64,000 nucleotides of DNA from Sipunculus nudus (GCA_026874595.1 JAPPUL010000024.1:186001-250000), one strand, 5' to 3'; shown: positions 31,128 to 47,340, counted from the stretch's first letter. The notes: generated by a model from the sequence alone, not told the origin. Program-made: numbers and translations.

Positions 31128-32729
31128 GCCAAAAACTGCATATTTTCAGATCGTCAAGTTTAACCCACAAATTTGGTAACCATGGTAACGGCAGCACACA
31201 GCTACATGTGCGGAGGAATAAGCCAATGTTCCTAGTTTAAGATACAACGATAAAAATTGTGCCATGTTTAAAATTATTGTAGATATTGCAGAAAAATGAT
31301 ATGTGTTAGTGTTTCAGGTACCACGCCCCCTGGTGGCTATTTCCAAAAAATGAAAAACTGATTTCGAGATATTTATAAATAACACAAAATATATCAATTT
31401 CAAAGCCATTGTTCAAAAAATGCAACCTGTAGGTCATATTTAATGAAATCTCGAAGACTCTCGTTTGACGAGAAACGGTGCGAGATTTTGCAAGATTTTT
31501 GATTGGATCACCGAGAGCTCACCAAGGGCTACAAGATGCAAAAAATTGACCTCTCCAGCATAAAAACTGACAGAGTTAGAAGCTGAAAACTGCATATTTT
31601 CAAAATTCAAAAGTTTTACCCCAAAAATAGAGAAATCTGGCAATAGCGCACTTTGGCACCTATGCGCAAAAATAAGCCCATGGTACCCAGTTGAAGGTGC
31701 TGTGATGGAAATGGCCCAATGTTTAATAGTTCTGGAGGTATAGCACCAAAACAAATTTTCATGTTTTTTCATCTGCAACGCCCCCTGGCGGCCATTTCCA
31801 AAATCTGAAAAAACAATTTCGAGATATTCTTGTGTTACATAAAATATCTCAGAATCAGTACGATTGCTGCAAATTTGAAAAATATCAGGAAATTCCATGA
31901 TTTCTCCCTGAAATTGCGTAACCATGGTAACAGCAAATTTAAGTAAGCTACATGTCAAAAGAAAGGCCAGGTGATGACGAAATAAATGAGCTATTGCAGA
32001 AGTGGATAAGCCTATTTATGGCGAAGTTATAGTGCAAAAACCGTTAACCATACCTGTCGTGACCTTGACCTTGACCTTTGACCTATTTTAACCAAAAACA
32101 ATAGGGCACCTAGAAATTATGTTTTTCATCATCCCTGTAAGTTTCAAGGTGATTGTGGCAAAATTGTGGCCAGGAGAGTGCAGACAAACAAACAAACAGA
32201 CTAGACGACCATAGGTCGGGACTTGCCGGAAGTAGAAATTAGAAAGTCAAACTAACAGACAACAAACAGCAGAAAGGCAAAAAACATTTGGAACAGGTCA
32301 AATGACCAACCCCTATTGTTTAGAAAACATAAGCACATCTTTATGTGGTTTTACTGATTTTCAAAAGTCGCAGACGAGTAGACAGACAAACAGACAGACA
32401 GACAGAAAAAAAACTCCAGGTGAAGGTCGTGTACTCATGCCATACAAAATTGAAAGCATGAATAAAATAAGCCACAGTCTATTCGAATAAAAATTCTTCA
32501 TACTTTGAATGTCATGAATTGTAACCTACATAAGGTCACTATGGTAAAGGAAGAATATGAAAGAGTAACCAAGAGGATAAACGCATTAAATCTAGTTTCA
32601 GATGCTACAATCAAAGTTGTGACACAGTTTATAGTTTTGGAGATATGGTACAATAATGGTTACTGCAGCGGCATCTGGGTGGTTATTTTCCAAAATGATA
32701 AAAGTAAGCTTCGCGAAATTTTATTAGTA

Positions 32730-32764
<35 letters not shown>

Positions 32765-35100
32765 GATGTATAATTTATATTTAACCCCTACCCCTAATTG
32801 CAAACCGGATATCCGTCCCTGATTTGACACACCCAACTGCAAATCGGATCCGTCCCTGATATTAAAGTTGTGATTGTGCTTACCAGCAACACTATCTCTG
32901 CATTCCGTAACATTTGGGGGAGCCTCTCTCTTTGTTTTTTTTTTTTTTTTTTTTTTTTTTTAAGGGATTATCCTTTACAACAGGTCATTAAGCTCTCAAT
33001 GCATTGAAATCCTCAAAGTGCGGCCACACAAAGAATGAAAAGAGGCCACCACCAAAAGCACAGGTGGGATCAATCCGGATTGTGTCTTTTCATGGACCAT
33101 CGCACATCCATAGAACAAAGCTCCAACTGTCAAATGTAATGCCCCTGCCGACATTTACTATTACATACTGCCATCGCTTATGGTCATGGCAATTGGATGT
33201 ACTTTTTTTATTTGAAGAAAAACGATGCAAGATTCGAAGAAACTTACAATATAATCATATAATGTGACCGAGAATGTTAGACGCTATCAAATGCTGAAAA
33301 CTATAAGTCTTCCACATAAAAATAACACAATTATAGGCGTTTCTTTGAATGGTCCCATGTTCTCGTTTGACAAGAAATGGTGCGAGATATGACGAGATAT
33401 TCACTTTTATCACTTAAAACTAGTCAAATGATTCTTGAACAATAGAAAAATAAAATATCTAGCATGAAAATGACCGACATAAAGACATTTGTTTGAAATC
33501 TAAAATATTCTCGTTTGGCGGGAGATGATACGAGATGTGGCGAGATTTGCAGTGTAATCATGTCCAGCTTCTGAAATACTACCAAATGCTGAAAACTACT
33601 CCATTTTAGCATTAACCGTGATCAAGTTATAAGCATTTCTGTGAAATCTCGTAATTTCGCGTTTGGTAAAATCCGAGCGTGATTTGACGAGAATTGCAAT
33701 GGAATGGCTTAGAACCAAGAGAAAGCAGTCTTATGATAAAAACTAGACCCTTAAAGCATAAATATTAACCGAGATAGAAGCCAAAAACTACATATTTTCA
33801 GATCGTCAAGTTTAACCCCAAAATTTGGTAACCATGGTAACGGCAGCACAAGGCTATATGTAGGAAGGAATAAGGCAATGATCCTAGTTTTAGATGCGAC
33901 AAAGAAAATTGTTATATGCTTAATATTTTTTTAGATATTGCGGAAAAATGAAAAGTTGTAGTGTTTCCGGTACCACGCCCCCTGGTGGCTATTTTCGAAA
34001 AATGAAAAAACAAGTTCGAGATAATACAGAAAAACAGAAAATATGTCACTTTTAGAACATAAGCTGTAAAACTGCCACCTCTAAATCGTATTTAATGAAA
34101 TCTCGAAAAATCTCGTTTGACGAAAAATGGCACGAGATTTTGCGAGACTTGCATTAATTTTCCATAGAGCATATAAAATGCTACACAATGCAAAAAACTA
34201 GACCTCACTAACTTAAAAAATGAGAAATTTGGAGTGAAATTTTCGAATTTTCCAATTTCCCCCCAAAAATACGTTACCATGGTAACAATTGAACGGAAAA
34301 ATTTGATAGCAATTGGAAAGCTAACATAAAGAGGAGTAAAATGAGCTACAGATTATGCGGCTACGATTATTATTGACGAAGATATGAAGAAAATAAAAAT
34401 TTTAGGTGTTTTGGTGACACTGACCTTGACCTTTCACCGATCATGACCAAAAACAATAGGCTCCGAGAAGAATCGATTTTACACTTAATGTAAAAGTTTC
34501 AGAGCGATTGCTTTAAAATTGTGGCTTGTAGCGCACAGACATACAGACAGACAGACAGACAAACAAACAAACAAACTAGACGACCATAGGTCGGGACTTG
34601 CCGGAAGTAGAAATTAGAAAGTCAAACTAACAGACAACAAACAGTAGAAAGGCAAAAAACATTTGGAACAGGTCAAATGACCAACCCCTATTGTTTGGAA
34701 AACATAAACACATCTTTATGTGGTTTTACTGAATTTCAAAAGTCGCAGACGAGTAGACAGACAAACAGCCAGACAGACAGAAAAAAAAACTCCAGGTGAA
34801 GGTCGTGTACTCATGCCATACAAAATTGAAAGCATGAATAAAATAAGCCACAGTCTATTCGAATAATTCTTCATACTTTGAATTTCATGAATTGTAACCT
34901 ACACAAGGTCACCATGGTAAGGGAAGAATATGAAAGAGCAACCAAGAGGATAAACCGTTAAATCTAGTTTCAGATGCTACAATCAAAGTTGTGACACAGT
35001 TTATAGTTTTGGAGATATGGTACAATAATGATTACTGCAGCGCCATCTGGTGGTTATTTTCCAAAATGATAAAAGTAAGCTTCGCGAAATTTTATTAGTA

Positions 35101-35164
<64 letters not shown>

Positions 35165-36974
35165 TTTATATGATGTATAATTTATATTTAACCCCTACCC
35201 CCAACTGCAAACCGGATATCCGTCCCTGATTTGACACACCCAACTGCAAATCGGGGATCCGTCCCTGATATTATAGTTGTGATTGTGCTTACCAGCAACA
35301 CTATCTCTGCATTCAGTAACATTTCGGGGAGCCTCTCTCTTTGTTTTTTTTTTTAAAGGGATTATCCTTTACAACAGGTCATTAAGCTCTCAATGCATTG
35401 AAATCCTCAAAGTGCGGCCATACAAACCATGAAAAGAGGCCACCACCAAAAGCACAGGTGGGATCAATCCGAATTGTGTCTTTTCATGGACCATCGCACA
35501 TCCATAGAACAAAGCTCCAACTGTCAAATGTAATGCCCCTGCCGACATTTACTATCACATACTGCCATCGCCTATGGTCATGGCAATTGGATGTAATTTT
35601 TTTATTTGAAGAAAAACGATGCAAGATTTGAAGAAACTTACAATATAATCATATAATGTGACCGAGAATGTTAGACGCTATCAAATGCTGAAAACTTTAA
35701 GTCTTCCACATAAAAATAACACAATTATAGGCGTTTCTTTGAATGGTCCCATGTTCTCGTTTGACAAGAAATGGTGCGAGATATGACGAGACATTCACTT
35801 TTGTCACTTAAAACTAGTCAAATGATTCTTGAACAATAGAAAAATAAAATATCTAGCATGAAAATGACCGAGATAAAGACATTTGTTTGAAATCTAAAAT
35901 ATTCTCGTTTGGCGGGAGATGATACGAGATGTGGCGAGATTTGCAGTGTAATCATGTCCAGCTTCTGAAATGCTTCCAAATGCTGAAAACTACTCCATTT
36001 TAGCATTAACCGTGATCAAGCTATAAGCATTTCTGTGAAATCTCGTAATTTCTCGTTTGGCAATAAACCGAGCGAGATTTGACGAGACTTGCAATTAAAT
36101 GGCTTAGAACCAAGAGAAAGCAGCCTTATGCAAAAAACTAGACCCTTAAAACATAAATATTAACCGAGATAGAAGCCAAAAACTACATATTTTCAGATCG
36201 TCAAGTTTAACCCAAAAATTTGGTAACCATGGCAACGGCCGCACAAGGCTATATGTCGGATGGAATAAGGCAATGATCCTAGTTTTAGATGCGACAAAAA
36301 AAATTGTTATTTGCTTAATATTTTTTAAGATATTGCGGAAAAATGATAAGTTGTAGTGTTTCCAGTACCACGCCCCCTGGTGGCTATTTTCGAAAAATGA
36401 AAAAACAAGTTCGAGATAATACAGAACAACAGAAAATTTGTCACTTTCAGAACCTCAGCTGTAAAACTGCGACCTCTAGATCGTATTTAATGAAATCTCG
36501 AAAAGTCTCATTTGACGACAAATGGCACGAGATTTTGCGAGACTTGCATTAATTTAGCACAGAGCGTATAAAATGCTACACAATGCAAAAAACTAGAGCT
36601 CTCTAACTTAAAAATTGAGAAATTTGGAGGGAAATTTTCGAATTTTCTGATTTTCCCCCAAAAATACGTTACCATGGTAACCATTGACCGGACATATTTT
36701 CTAGCACATGGAAAGCTAACATAATGAGGAATAAAATGAGCTACAGATTTAGCAGCTACGATTATTATTGACGAAGATATGAAGAAAAATCTGTTTTAAG
36801 AGTTTTTGGTAACCCTGACCTTGACCTTTGAACGGTCATGGCCAAAAACAATAGGCTCCGAGAAGAACCGATTTTACACTTAATGTAAAATTTTCAGAGC
36901 GATTGCTTTAAAATTGTGGCTTGTAGCGCGCAGACATACAGACAGACAAACAAACAAACAAACAAACAAACAAA

Positions 36975-37171
36975 CTAGACGACCTGAGGTCGAACGCTTG
37001 CCGGAAGTGACCGGAAATAAGACAGCGAAATAGATGGACAGTTACTAGGCAGACAGACAGGGAACATTTGGATCTGATCAAATGAAAAACCTCTATCATG
37101 GGGAAAACAGTAGCACATATGAATAAGGTCTTGCTGATTTTCAAAAGTCAAAGAGGAGTAGACAGAGAGAC

Positions 37172-37211
<40 letters not shown>

Positions 37212-40200
37212 GGATAGAGAGACATTAATAGTGTTGTTATTAGTAGCCATCCTATACAAGATAATCCATTTTTGGACAGAAATAAAAATAAAGGAAGTCC
37301 AACTGAATCCTTGGCAGTTCTCCTATTCTTGAGTGCTGGAAATAAGAAAAGCACTGAAAATGAAACTTGAAGAGTTGAACGTCCAGAATGCCGAAATGCA
37401 AGCGAAGCCGCGTTCGTGTTAGACAGAGACCCGACCTCTGGGTAAGGGAGACGTGACCTTTCATTCCTGGACAAATAGGTCGGCCTGAGGACATCTTCAA
37501 GTCTGATGATGGCTTAAATTAGGGCTGTCCTTGAAGAAAAAAGGCAGTCGGTCAGCCTGCGTCCGGGAATTATAAAATTCCAAGAAGTCCTGCCCATCAC
37601 GGATTAACTGTAATGTCCCCTTCGTGTAATGTGAAATTTAATATATGTTAAAAATTGGAATCTTTGGTTAAAAAAGGAAAGCAGGGATTTTTAAGGAGTC
37701 TGAAGTAGTAAGTAATAAGATAAAAAATTGTGAGGCCCTAGTTCCGTGGTGGGTTAGGACTTTATATATAAAACTATTTACTGGCATGAGAAAGGGGTGC
37801 TGTCAAATTTTTTGGCGCCTGCCGCACGTTTGTGAATAAAACGGTACACTTGACACGGGCGCGATGGAAATTTAAGAGGAAAGGTAGTAATCCCAAGCCG
37901 TAGTTGAGTTGTTTTGACCCCAGAGTTTGCAGTCCTAGCTGAAATAGGCATGGGACGGGCTCTTTTTTAAACCCGGAACGCCAGAAGAGGCTGGAGATTG
38001 AATGAAGGATTGGGCCATTTTTTTATCCGAAAAACCTGGGAATTGACAATTAAAAAAAATGACAGGGACCTTCTTAGCCCGTTCCAGCTCAGGGAACGGT
38101 CATTAGAATATTGTCGGGAATCCATATTATCCTACCTGTGGGCTGGGACGGTCCAGAAAACCGCAATTATACGGGTATCCATAAAATTGTATGTCAATTT
38201 TTGTCATTAATAAATACATATACATCTATAACGCGGACAGCTGGAGAATTCGCGGAGAATTCATCATGATGATATTATTAAATGTGAGCAAAGGTACAAT
38301 TTATGTTTTGTATCATATTTCCTTAAGAACCTGTAATTTTGATATCCTGCATGGTTTTGTTACGGTTTGCACAGTAAACTGTTGAAAAAATATATAGTGT
38401 TTAGCGTTTTCGTCTGATGTAAGATCGGTAGTCAATGTTAGCTGGTGATCCAGATTGGTGTTAGTGGCAGTCCCACATTGTTTGCGCTGGTTATTATTTC
38501 GGTAATTTAACAGTGAATAAATGTCTTTAGAGTAATATAGTGGTAGATTTTAAATGATTTTAACGTGTAATTAAAAGTATCATTGCATATAAAATCTCTC
38601 CGTGAATTGTCCGGGAATTCCCCGCGTTTACATATAAACGCATTTACCAGCCGTATGAATGTTTTTGTCCGCTTTCATAATGTTTGCCGTGCCCCGGACA
38701 CAAATTTAAGACGAGATGGACTAAACCCCGCCCCTGTAGGATTGTTTGGACTCTGAAGAAACGAACCCTCGCAGGAAATGCGGTGGGACGGGCTCTTTCT
38801 TATTCGATGAACGCTCGAAAAGAGTGGTGAATGATTGAAAAAATAGGGTCATTTTCACTGTCATCTTGAATAACGGAATAAATATTTTTTTTTAAATTCA
38901 TAGAGACTTGGTCATCCAATAACAGCAGAAAAAAATGTTCTTTCAAATGTTGTGTGGTGTCCATTGTACCCTCGCCCACCGCCGGGATCCAAAGAGAAGC
39001 CTGGATTTTACTGCAAAAAAAACACAAACACCCCCCCCCCCAAAAAAAAAAACAAAAACAAAAAAACTTTTATTCATTTTATTTTTATTTTTTATTACTG
39101 GATGTAATTGAATATCATGGTTTATTTATTGAAAAAATAAGATGCAATTCATTGGATGAAAAGAGATTTTATTAAATATATTGATACATGTTTATAACAG
39201 TTTGATATTTGATTTTTTTTAATTTATAGACAGACAGTTTGTTACCTCAAATCTGTACTCATGGTCCAACATGCATGTATTTGGTGTTCTTAGACCCATT
39301 TTAGGGTGTATATCCATGATAACAAGATAATATTACCTTGTTCCCACCAGCAAACATTTCAAGCCCCCAGAAAGCTGATTTCAGCTGAGGACAGTATATG
39401 GCTTATTATACACAGGCAAATAGTGTTTTGGACCACCTCATCTCCACCAGACTCATCACACACACCTGGTTTGGCTATCATTGCAATCCATTTACACCCA
39501 CTGGCTGGAATCTCAAAGCATTGGGTTCAAATCCCTCAGAAAAAAAATTAGGGCCAGTTTGAATTTCCAAATCTGGACACAGTGGACATAGATATATACA
39601 GAAAAAATCCATTTTTTCCCCTCAAATCTGTACTGATGGTCCCACAAACCTGGTTTTGGTGTCATTAGGCCCACTAAAGTGTGTATATACAGGGAAACAA
39701 GATAATATTACCCTGTTCCCACAAACAAAAATTTCATGCCCCCAGAAACCTGATTTCAGGCCAGTTTATGCTTATACACAGTCAAATAGGTTCTGGCCCC
39801 CCTCATCCCCACAAAACTCAACACACACTCCTGGTTTGGGTATCATTGCAATCCATTTACACCCACTGGCTGGCATCACCAAGCATTTGGCTCAACTCCC
39901 TCAGAAAAAAAATTAGGGCCAGTTTGAATTTCCAAATCTGGACACAGTGAACATAGTGATATACAGAGAAAATCCATTTCCCCCCCCCCCCCCCCTCAAA
40001 TCTGTACTGATGGTCCCACAAACCTGGTTTTGGTGTCATTAGGCCCAGTTTAGGGTGTATATACAGGGAAACAAGATAATATTACCCTGTTCCCACAAAC
40101 AAAAATTTCATGCCCCCAGAAACCTGATTTCAGGCCAGTTTATGCTTATACACAGTCAAATAGGTTCTGGCCCCCCTCATCCCCACAAAACTCAACACAC

Positions 40201-43200
40201 ACTCCTGGTTTGGGTATCATTGCAATCCATTTACACCCACTGGCTGGCATCACCAAGCATTTGGCTCAACTCCCTCAGAAAAAAAATTAGGGCCTGTTTA
40301 AATTCCCAAATCTGGACACAGTGAACATAGTGATATACAGGGAAAATCCATTTTTTTTTTACCTCAAATCTGTAATGATGGTCCCTAAAACATGGTTTAG
40401 GTGTCATTAGGCCCAATTCAAGGTGTATATACAGGGAAACAAGATAATATTACCCTGTTGACACAAACAAGAATTTCAAGCCCCCAGAAAGCTGATTTCA
40501 GGCCAGTTTATGCTTATACACAGTCAAATAGGTTCTGGCCCCCCTCATCCCCACAAAACTCAACACACACTCCTGGTTTGGGTATCATTGCAATCCATTT
40601 ACACCCACTGGCTGGCATCACCAAGCATTTGGCTCAACTCCCTCAGAAAAAAAATTAGGGCCAGTTTGAATTTCCAAATCTGGACACAGTGAACATAGTG
40701 ATATACAGAGAAAATCTATTTCCCCCCCCCCTCAAATCTGTACTGATGGTCCCACAAACCTGGTTTTGGTGTCATTAGGCCCAGTTTAGGGTGTATATAC
40801 AGGGAAACAAGATAATATTACCCTGTTCCCACAAACAAAAATTTCATGCCCCCAGAAACCTGATTTCAGGCCAGTTTATGCTTATACACAGTCAAATAGG
40901 TTCTGGCCCCCCTCATCCCCACAAAACTCAACACACACTCCTGGTTTGGGTATCATTGCAATCCATTTACACCCACTGGCTGGCATCACCAAGCATTTGG
41001 CTCAACTCCCTCAGAAAAAAAATTAGGGCCTGTTTGAATTCCCAAATCTCGACACAGTGAACATAGTGATATACAGGGAAAATCCATTTTTCCCCCTCAA
41101 ATCTGTACTGATAGTCCCACAAACCTGGTTTTGGTGTCATTAGGCCCAGTTTAGGGTGTATATACAGGGAAACAAGATAATATTACCCTGTTCCCACAAA
41201 CAAAAATTTCATGCCCCCAGAAACCTGATTTCAGGCCAGTTTATGCTTATACACAGTCAAATAGGTTTTGGCCCCCTTCATCTCCACCAGACTCTTCACA
41301 AACACCTGGCTTGGGTTTCATTGCAATCCATTCACACCCACTGGCTGGCATCTCCAAGCATATAGCTCAACTTCTCCAGAAAAAAATATAGACCACTTTA
41401 AAGTTTATCAAATCTGGTCATAGTGGTTTATGCAGAAATCAATTGTTCTGATCTCAAATCTGAAATAGTGGTCATAGAACATTGGTTGGTTCTTGTATGA
41501 TTTTATTCAATTTACAATCAATATGCAGGAAAACCTGGCATTTTATTTTACTTCAATACACCAACAATAAACAATCTAAGGACAAGTGAACAGGCTACCA
41601 TACATATCTTAGGGAAAGGAAAACAGCAAAGGTTGTTTACATTGAGGACACATGGCAACTAGGTGGTTGGCGCTGGTCTGTGAAGCTTACGAAGCAGCAA
41701 TCAAAGGAAGACGATAACAACACAATAGAAGTCTTCTTCATGGGCCATCGCACACCCATAGAACACGGCTCCAACTGTCAAGTGTAATGCCCCTGCCGAC
41801 ATTTACTATCACATACTGCCGCCACTTATGGTCACGGCAATAGGATGTACTTTTTTATTTGAAGAAAAAACGATCCCAGATTTGACGAAACTTACAATAT
41901 AAACACATAATGTGACCGAGAGTGTTAGACGCTATCGAATGCTGAAAACTAAAGGTCTTCAGCATTAAAATAACAGAATTATAGGCGTATCTTTGAATGG
42001 TCCCATGTTCTCGTTTGACAAGAAATGATGCGAGATATGACGAGATATTCAATTTTGTCACTTCAAACTAGTCAAGTGAATTTCGAACAATAGAAAAATA
42101 AAATCTCTGGCATTCAAATGACAGAGATATTGACATTTGTTCGAATTCTCGAATATTCTCGTTTGGCGGGAGATGGTACGAGATGTGGCGAGATATAAGT
42201 TATTATCTTGTTAAGCTCCCAAAACGCAACAAAATGCTGAAAACTGCTCCTCTTTAGCCGAAAAGGTGACCAAGTTATATGCATTTCTGTGAAATCTCGT
42301 AATTTCTCGTTTGACGGAAAACAGAGCGAGATTCTACGAGACTTGCAATTAACTGCATTAGTGGCAAGGGAATGCTACCTCATGCAGAAAACTAGACACT
42401 TGTAGTATAAATATTAACAGAGATAGAAGCAAAAAACTTATTATTTTCAGATTGCCAAGTTTTACCCCAAAATTTGGTTACCATGGTAACAGCAGCGCAA
42501 AGCTACATGTACGCAGGAATAAGCCGACGATCCTAGTTTCAGATAAGACAGTAAACATTGTGCCACGTTTAATATTTTTTTTGGTATTGCAGAAAAATGG
42601 TAAGTTGCAGTGTTTCCAGTACCACGCCCCCTGGTGGCTAATTTAAAAAAATGAAAAAACAAGTTCGAGATAATACAGAAAAACAGAAAATATGTCACTT
42701 TTAGAACCTTAGCTGTAAAACTGACACCTCTAAATCGTTTTTAATGAAATCTCGAAAAGTCTCATTTGGCGACAAATGGCACGAGATTTTGCGAGACTCC
42801 CGTTAATTTTCCATAGAGCATATTAAATGCTACACAATGCAAAAAACTAGACCTCTCTAACTTAAAAAATGAAAAATTTTTAGTGAAATTTTCGAATTTT
42901 CTGATTTTCCCCCAAAAATACGTTACGATGGTAACAATCGACCAGAAAAATTTGCTAGCACTTGGAAAGCTAACATAAAGAGGAATAAAATGAGCTACAG
43001 ATTATGCGGCTACGATTATTATTGACAAAGATATGAAGAAAGTAAAAATGTTAGGTTTTTTGGTGACCCTGACCTTGACCTTTGACCGATCATGACCAAA
43101 AACAATAGGCTCCGAGGAGAACCAATCTTACACTTAATGTATAAGTTTCAGAGCGATTGCTTAAAAACTGTGGCCTGTAGCGCGTGTACATACAGACAAA

Positions 43201-43276
43201 CAGACAGACAGACAAACAAACATACGCGGGTGACCAACATGCTTGCGAAAATCGAAGATTTCCGGCAAGCAACAAA
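36975..43276 (+). other. L-only segment of L3
   Basis: Counterpart of 9045-15346, apparently identical on reading: diverged head, low-copy region, 370-bp satellite (39246-41496), third module with its cassette (42477-43087) and the first hairpin. Confidence 0.9.
39246..41496 (+). repeat. ~370-bp satellite of L3
   Basis: Same number and order of copies as at 11316-13566, with the same homopolymer lengths as far as I can read. Exact retention of a variable array in two units argues for very recent duplication. Confidence 0.95.
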
Positions 43277-46200
43277 CATACGGAACTGACCAACATACTT
43301 GCCGAAATCTTTGATTCCGGCAAGTAACAAACAGACAGACAAACAGACATACGCAACTGACCAATATGCTTGCGGAAATCGAAGATTTCCGGCAAGCAAC
43401 AAACAAACATACGCGGGTGATCAACATGCTTGCGAAAATCGAAGATTTCCGGCAAGCAATAAAGTCTGGACTGTGCCTCCAACATGTATGATAATAGATA
43501 GGGCCCGGAAAGGCCGACACGCACCGCTGCACACGCCGGCCGCCCCCCGTAAGGACCCTGCCAGCACTTGCGGCGACGGCACTTGACTTGGTGGTTTGGT
43601 GAAACACGGCGCGAGATCTGACGAAACTTACAATATGACCCCTGAATGTGACTGCGAGTGTCAGGCGCTACCCAACGCTGAAAACCATGTGTATGTAGCG
43701 TAAAAAATGACAGAATTATAGGCATTTCTTTGAATGGTCCCGTGTTCTCGTTTCACGAGAAACGTAGCGAGATATGACGAGACTTTCTATTGAATGACTA
43801 AGAAGTAAACTAATGCTATCTAACGCCAAAAACCAGAGCTTTCTATCGCAAATATTGACAGAGATAGAAGCAGGAAAACTCCGTATTTCAGATTGTCAAG
43901 TTTTACCCCAAAATTCGGTAACCATGGTAACGGCAGCACAAGGCTAAATGTACGAAGGAATAAGGCAATGATCCTAGTTTTAGATGCGACAAAAATTATT
44001 GTTATATGCTAAATATTTTTTTAGATATTGCGGAAAAATGATATGTTACAGTGTTTCCAGTACCACGCCCCCTGGTGGCTATTTCCGAAAAATGAAAAAA
44101 CAAGTTCGAGATAATACAAAACAACAGAAAATATGTCACTTTCAGAACCTTAGCTGTAAAACTGCGACCTGTAAATCGTATTTAATGAAATCTCGAAAAG
44201 TCCCATTTGACGACAAATGGCACGAGATTTTGCGAGACTTACATTAATTTCGCATAGAGCATATTAAATGCTACGCATTGCAAAAAACTAGGCCTCTCTA
44301 ACTTAAAAAATGAGAAATTTGGAGGGAAATTTTCGAATTTTCTGATTTTCCCCCAAAAATACGTTACCATGGTAACCATTGACCGGAAAAATTTGCCAGC
44401 ACTTGGATAGCTAACATAGTGAGGAATAAAATGAGCTACAGATTATGCGGCTACGATTATTATTGACGAAGATATGAAGAAAATAAAGATTTTAGGTTTT
44501 TTGGTGACCCTGACCTTGACCTTTGACCGATCATGACCAAAAACAATAGGCTCCGAGGAGAACAGATCTTACAGTTTATGGATAAGTTTCAGAGCGATTG
44601 CTTAAAAACTGTGGCCTGTAGCGCGTGTACATACAGACAAACAAACAGACAGACAAACAAACAAACAAACAAACAAACATACGCGGGTGATCAACATGCT
44701 TGCGAAAATCGAAGATTTCCGGCAAGCAACAAACAGACATACGCAACTGACCAACATGCTTGCCGAAATCGAAGATTTCCGGCAAGCAATAAACAGACAT
44801 TTGCGACTGGCGAACCTGCCTGCAGAAATCGAAGATATCCGGCAAGCAATGAAAAAAAAAAAAAAAAACGGTTCGGGTCCTTTCCTGAAGGACACAACGA
44901 CTGAAACTTTGGACAGCAATCACCTGCATGCGCACAGACGTGCAGGCACGCGTTTTAGGTCTGACCAGGTCTGACCAGGTCTGAGGGCACACTGGAATGG
45001 TGACGTTCCTATGGCCCTGAGAAAATGGTCAGCCCGTCCCGTTTATTTATTCACAAGTTTTTACAAGGAAATGGCCGTGGCCCCCGCTACGCCAATTGAT
45101 TCATCCGGTCGGCTGCGGGCCTGAATTGACATTTGGCCCGATGGACCCTACACAAAACGAGCAAACTGCGCTGATTGTCGCTCATACCTACACGTGTCTT
45201 TGTCTTACTAAAACGCGTGTCATCGTGCATTCCTGCATGACTCTGTGCATTCAGTTTTCCCTCCGTTTATAAAGTTTATATGGACATACTGACAAAGTGA
45301 CCCAAGACCGAGACCAGATGACTTTACCAGGTTATGGAGAAGACTCAGAGTAAGAACATAAGCTATAGTTTATGTAATTGAGGCTTTGGGTTTTAGAGAT
45401 ATGGCCAAATTAATGATATGTGTGTGAGGGTCATGTGCAGCGCCCCCTAGCGGCGAATTCTGGAAAATGAAAAATCGGTTTCGAGATATTAGTGTACGAC
45501 ATAAGATGTAACAGTTTTAAAAGGATTCTTTCAAAACTGTGACCTGTAGAATGCTATATGTGAGACGCCAGAACCGGTAAGCAGGCGAATTTGATGAAAA
45601 CTGAGAAACAGACGGACACACTGACAAAGTGACTCAAGATTGAGTCGAAATGACTACACCAGGATTTAGGAAAGACTCAGAGGATGAAAATAAGCTTTAG
45701 TTTATGTAATTTAGGCTCACAGTTTTGGAGATATGGCCAAAACATGATATGTTGGGGAGGTTTGCATACAGCGCCACCTAGCGGCTGCATTCAAAAAATG
45801 GAAAAACCGTTTCGAGATAATAGTGTAGGACTTATGATATGTCAGTTTCAAAATGATTCCTGCAATAATGTGGCCTTTGGCGCAAGATGAATGAAATCAC
45901 GAAATATCTCTATTCACGAGATATTTTACGAGATACTGCAAGACTTGTTATGAAATCTTGTAGTACTAGTTGAATGCTACCTGATGCAAAAAACTAGGTC
46001 TCTCTAGCTTTAGCACTGACAAAGTTAGAAAAATAAGACCCCTTAATTTCGAATATCATGACTTTTCCCCCAAAATTTATAACCATGGTTACGGCAAATT
46101 TGAGTCAGCTACACACCAGATGACAGGCCTTGGAATGACAATTAAAATGAGCTATTGTTGAAGTAGATACAACTAATAGTCACAAAGATATGAAGAAAAA

Positions 46201-47225
46201 ACCGTTTTGATAGGTTTGATGACCTTGACCTTGACCTTTCACTTATTTTGACCAAAAACAATAAGGCACCTAGAATTTTGGTTGTTTATCATCCCTGAAA
46301 GTTTCAAGGTGATTGTGGCAAAATTGTGGCCAGGAGAGTGATGACAAACAAACAAATGAGGTTGATACGACCATATTTGACCAAGTGATGAAGAAAAGAA
46401 AATTTCGAGGTTTTTCGATGACCTTGTCCTTGACCTATATTGACGAAAAACGATAGAGCACCTTGCATTTTATTTTTTCGTCATCTCTGTAAGTTTCAAG
46501 GTGATTGCGGCAAAACTGTGGCTTGTAGTGTCGTAAATGTGAGACAGAACAACAAGGCCGTTGACAAAATTGACAACAACAGAGGAACAGACAGACATAC
46601 TGACAAGGTGACACATGGCCAGCAAAGGCTGAGCACCCTTTGATATGGGGAATGGAAAGACGAACAAAATGAGGTAAGAATGAGGTTGATACGACAATTT
46701 GTGACAAAGTTTTGAGGAAAATACGGTTTCGAGGTTTTTTGAGGGTCTTGACCTTGACCTTTGACCTATTTCAATAAAAAACAAAAGACTGCCTAGAATT
46801 TTGCTTGTCCATCATCTCTAAAAGTTTCAAGGTTATTGCTGCAAAACTATGGCCTGTAGTGTCGTAAATGTCCGAAAGAACAACAAGGCCGTTAAAAAAA
46901 TTGACAACAACCCTGAAACAGACAGACATACTGACAAGGTGACACAAGGCCAACAAAGGATCATCATACCAGGATATGGGCAATGGAAAGACGAACAAAA
47001 TGAGGTAAGAATGAGGTTGATACGACAATTTTTAACCAAGTTATGAGGAAAATAAAATTTTGAGGTTTTTTGATGACCTTGACCTTAACCGTTTACCTTC
47101 ATTAACCAAAAACAATAGGGCACCTAGAAATTTAATTCTCCATCATCTCTGAAAGTTTCAAGGTGATTGTGGCAAAATTGTGGCCAGGAGAGTGCAGACA
47201 GACAGACGGACAGACAGACAGACAG

Positions 47226-47264
<39 letters not shown>

Positions 47265-47340
47265 TACGCAACTGAGCAATATGCTTGCCGAAATCTTTGA
47301 TTCCGGCAAGCAACTAGCTGCAAAAGTCGCGGTGTTATCA

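Larger units (their letters stand above)
27927..45028 (+). repeat. Macrosatellite unit 3, long type (L3)
   Basis: This 17102-bp unit equals L1 plus one T (poly-T of 27) and one TTA (20 instead of 19 in the second TTA tract). It has bases shared with unit 5 but not with units 1, 2 and 4: G at 30089, C at 31414 and G at 32511. CTCF-like motifs start at 28337, 28667, 31321, 31776, 32667 (decayed), 33973, 35038, 36368, 42622 and 44063. All sub-repeats of L1 are present in the same order. Confidence 0.95.
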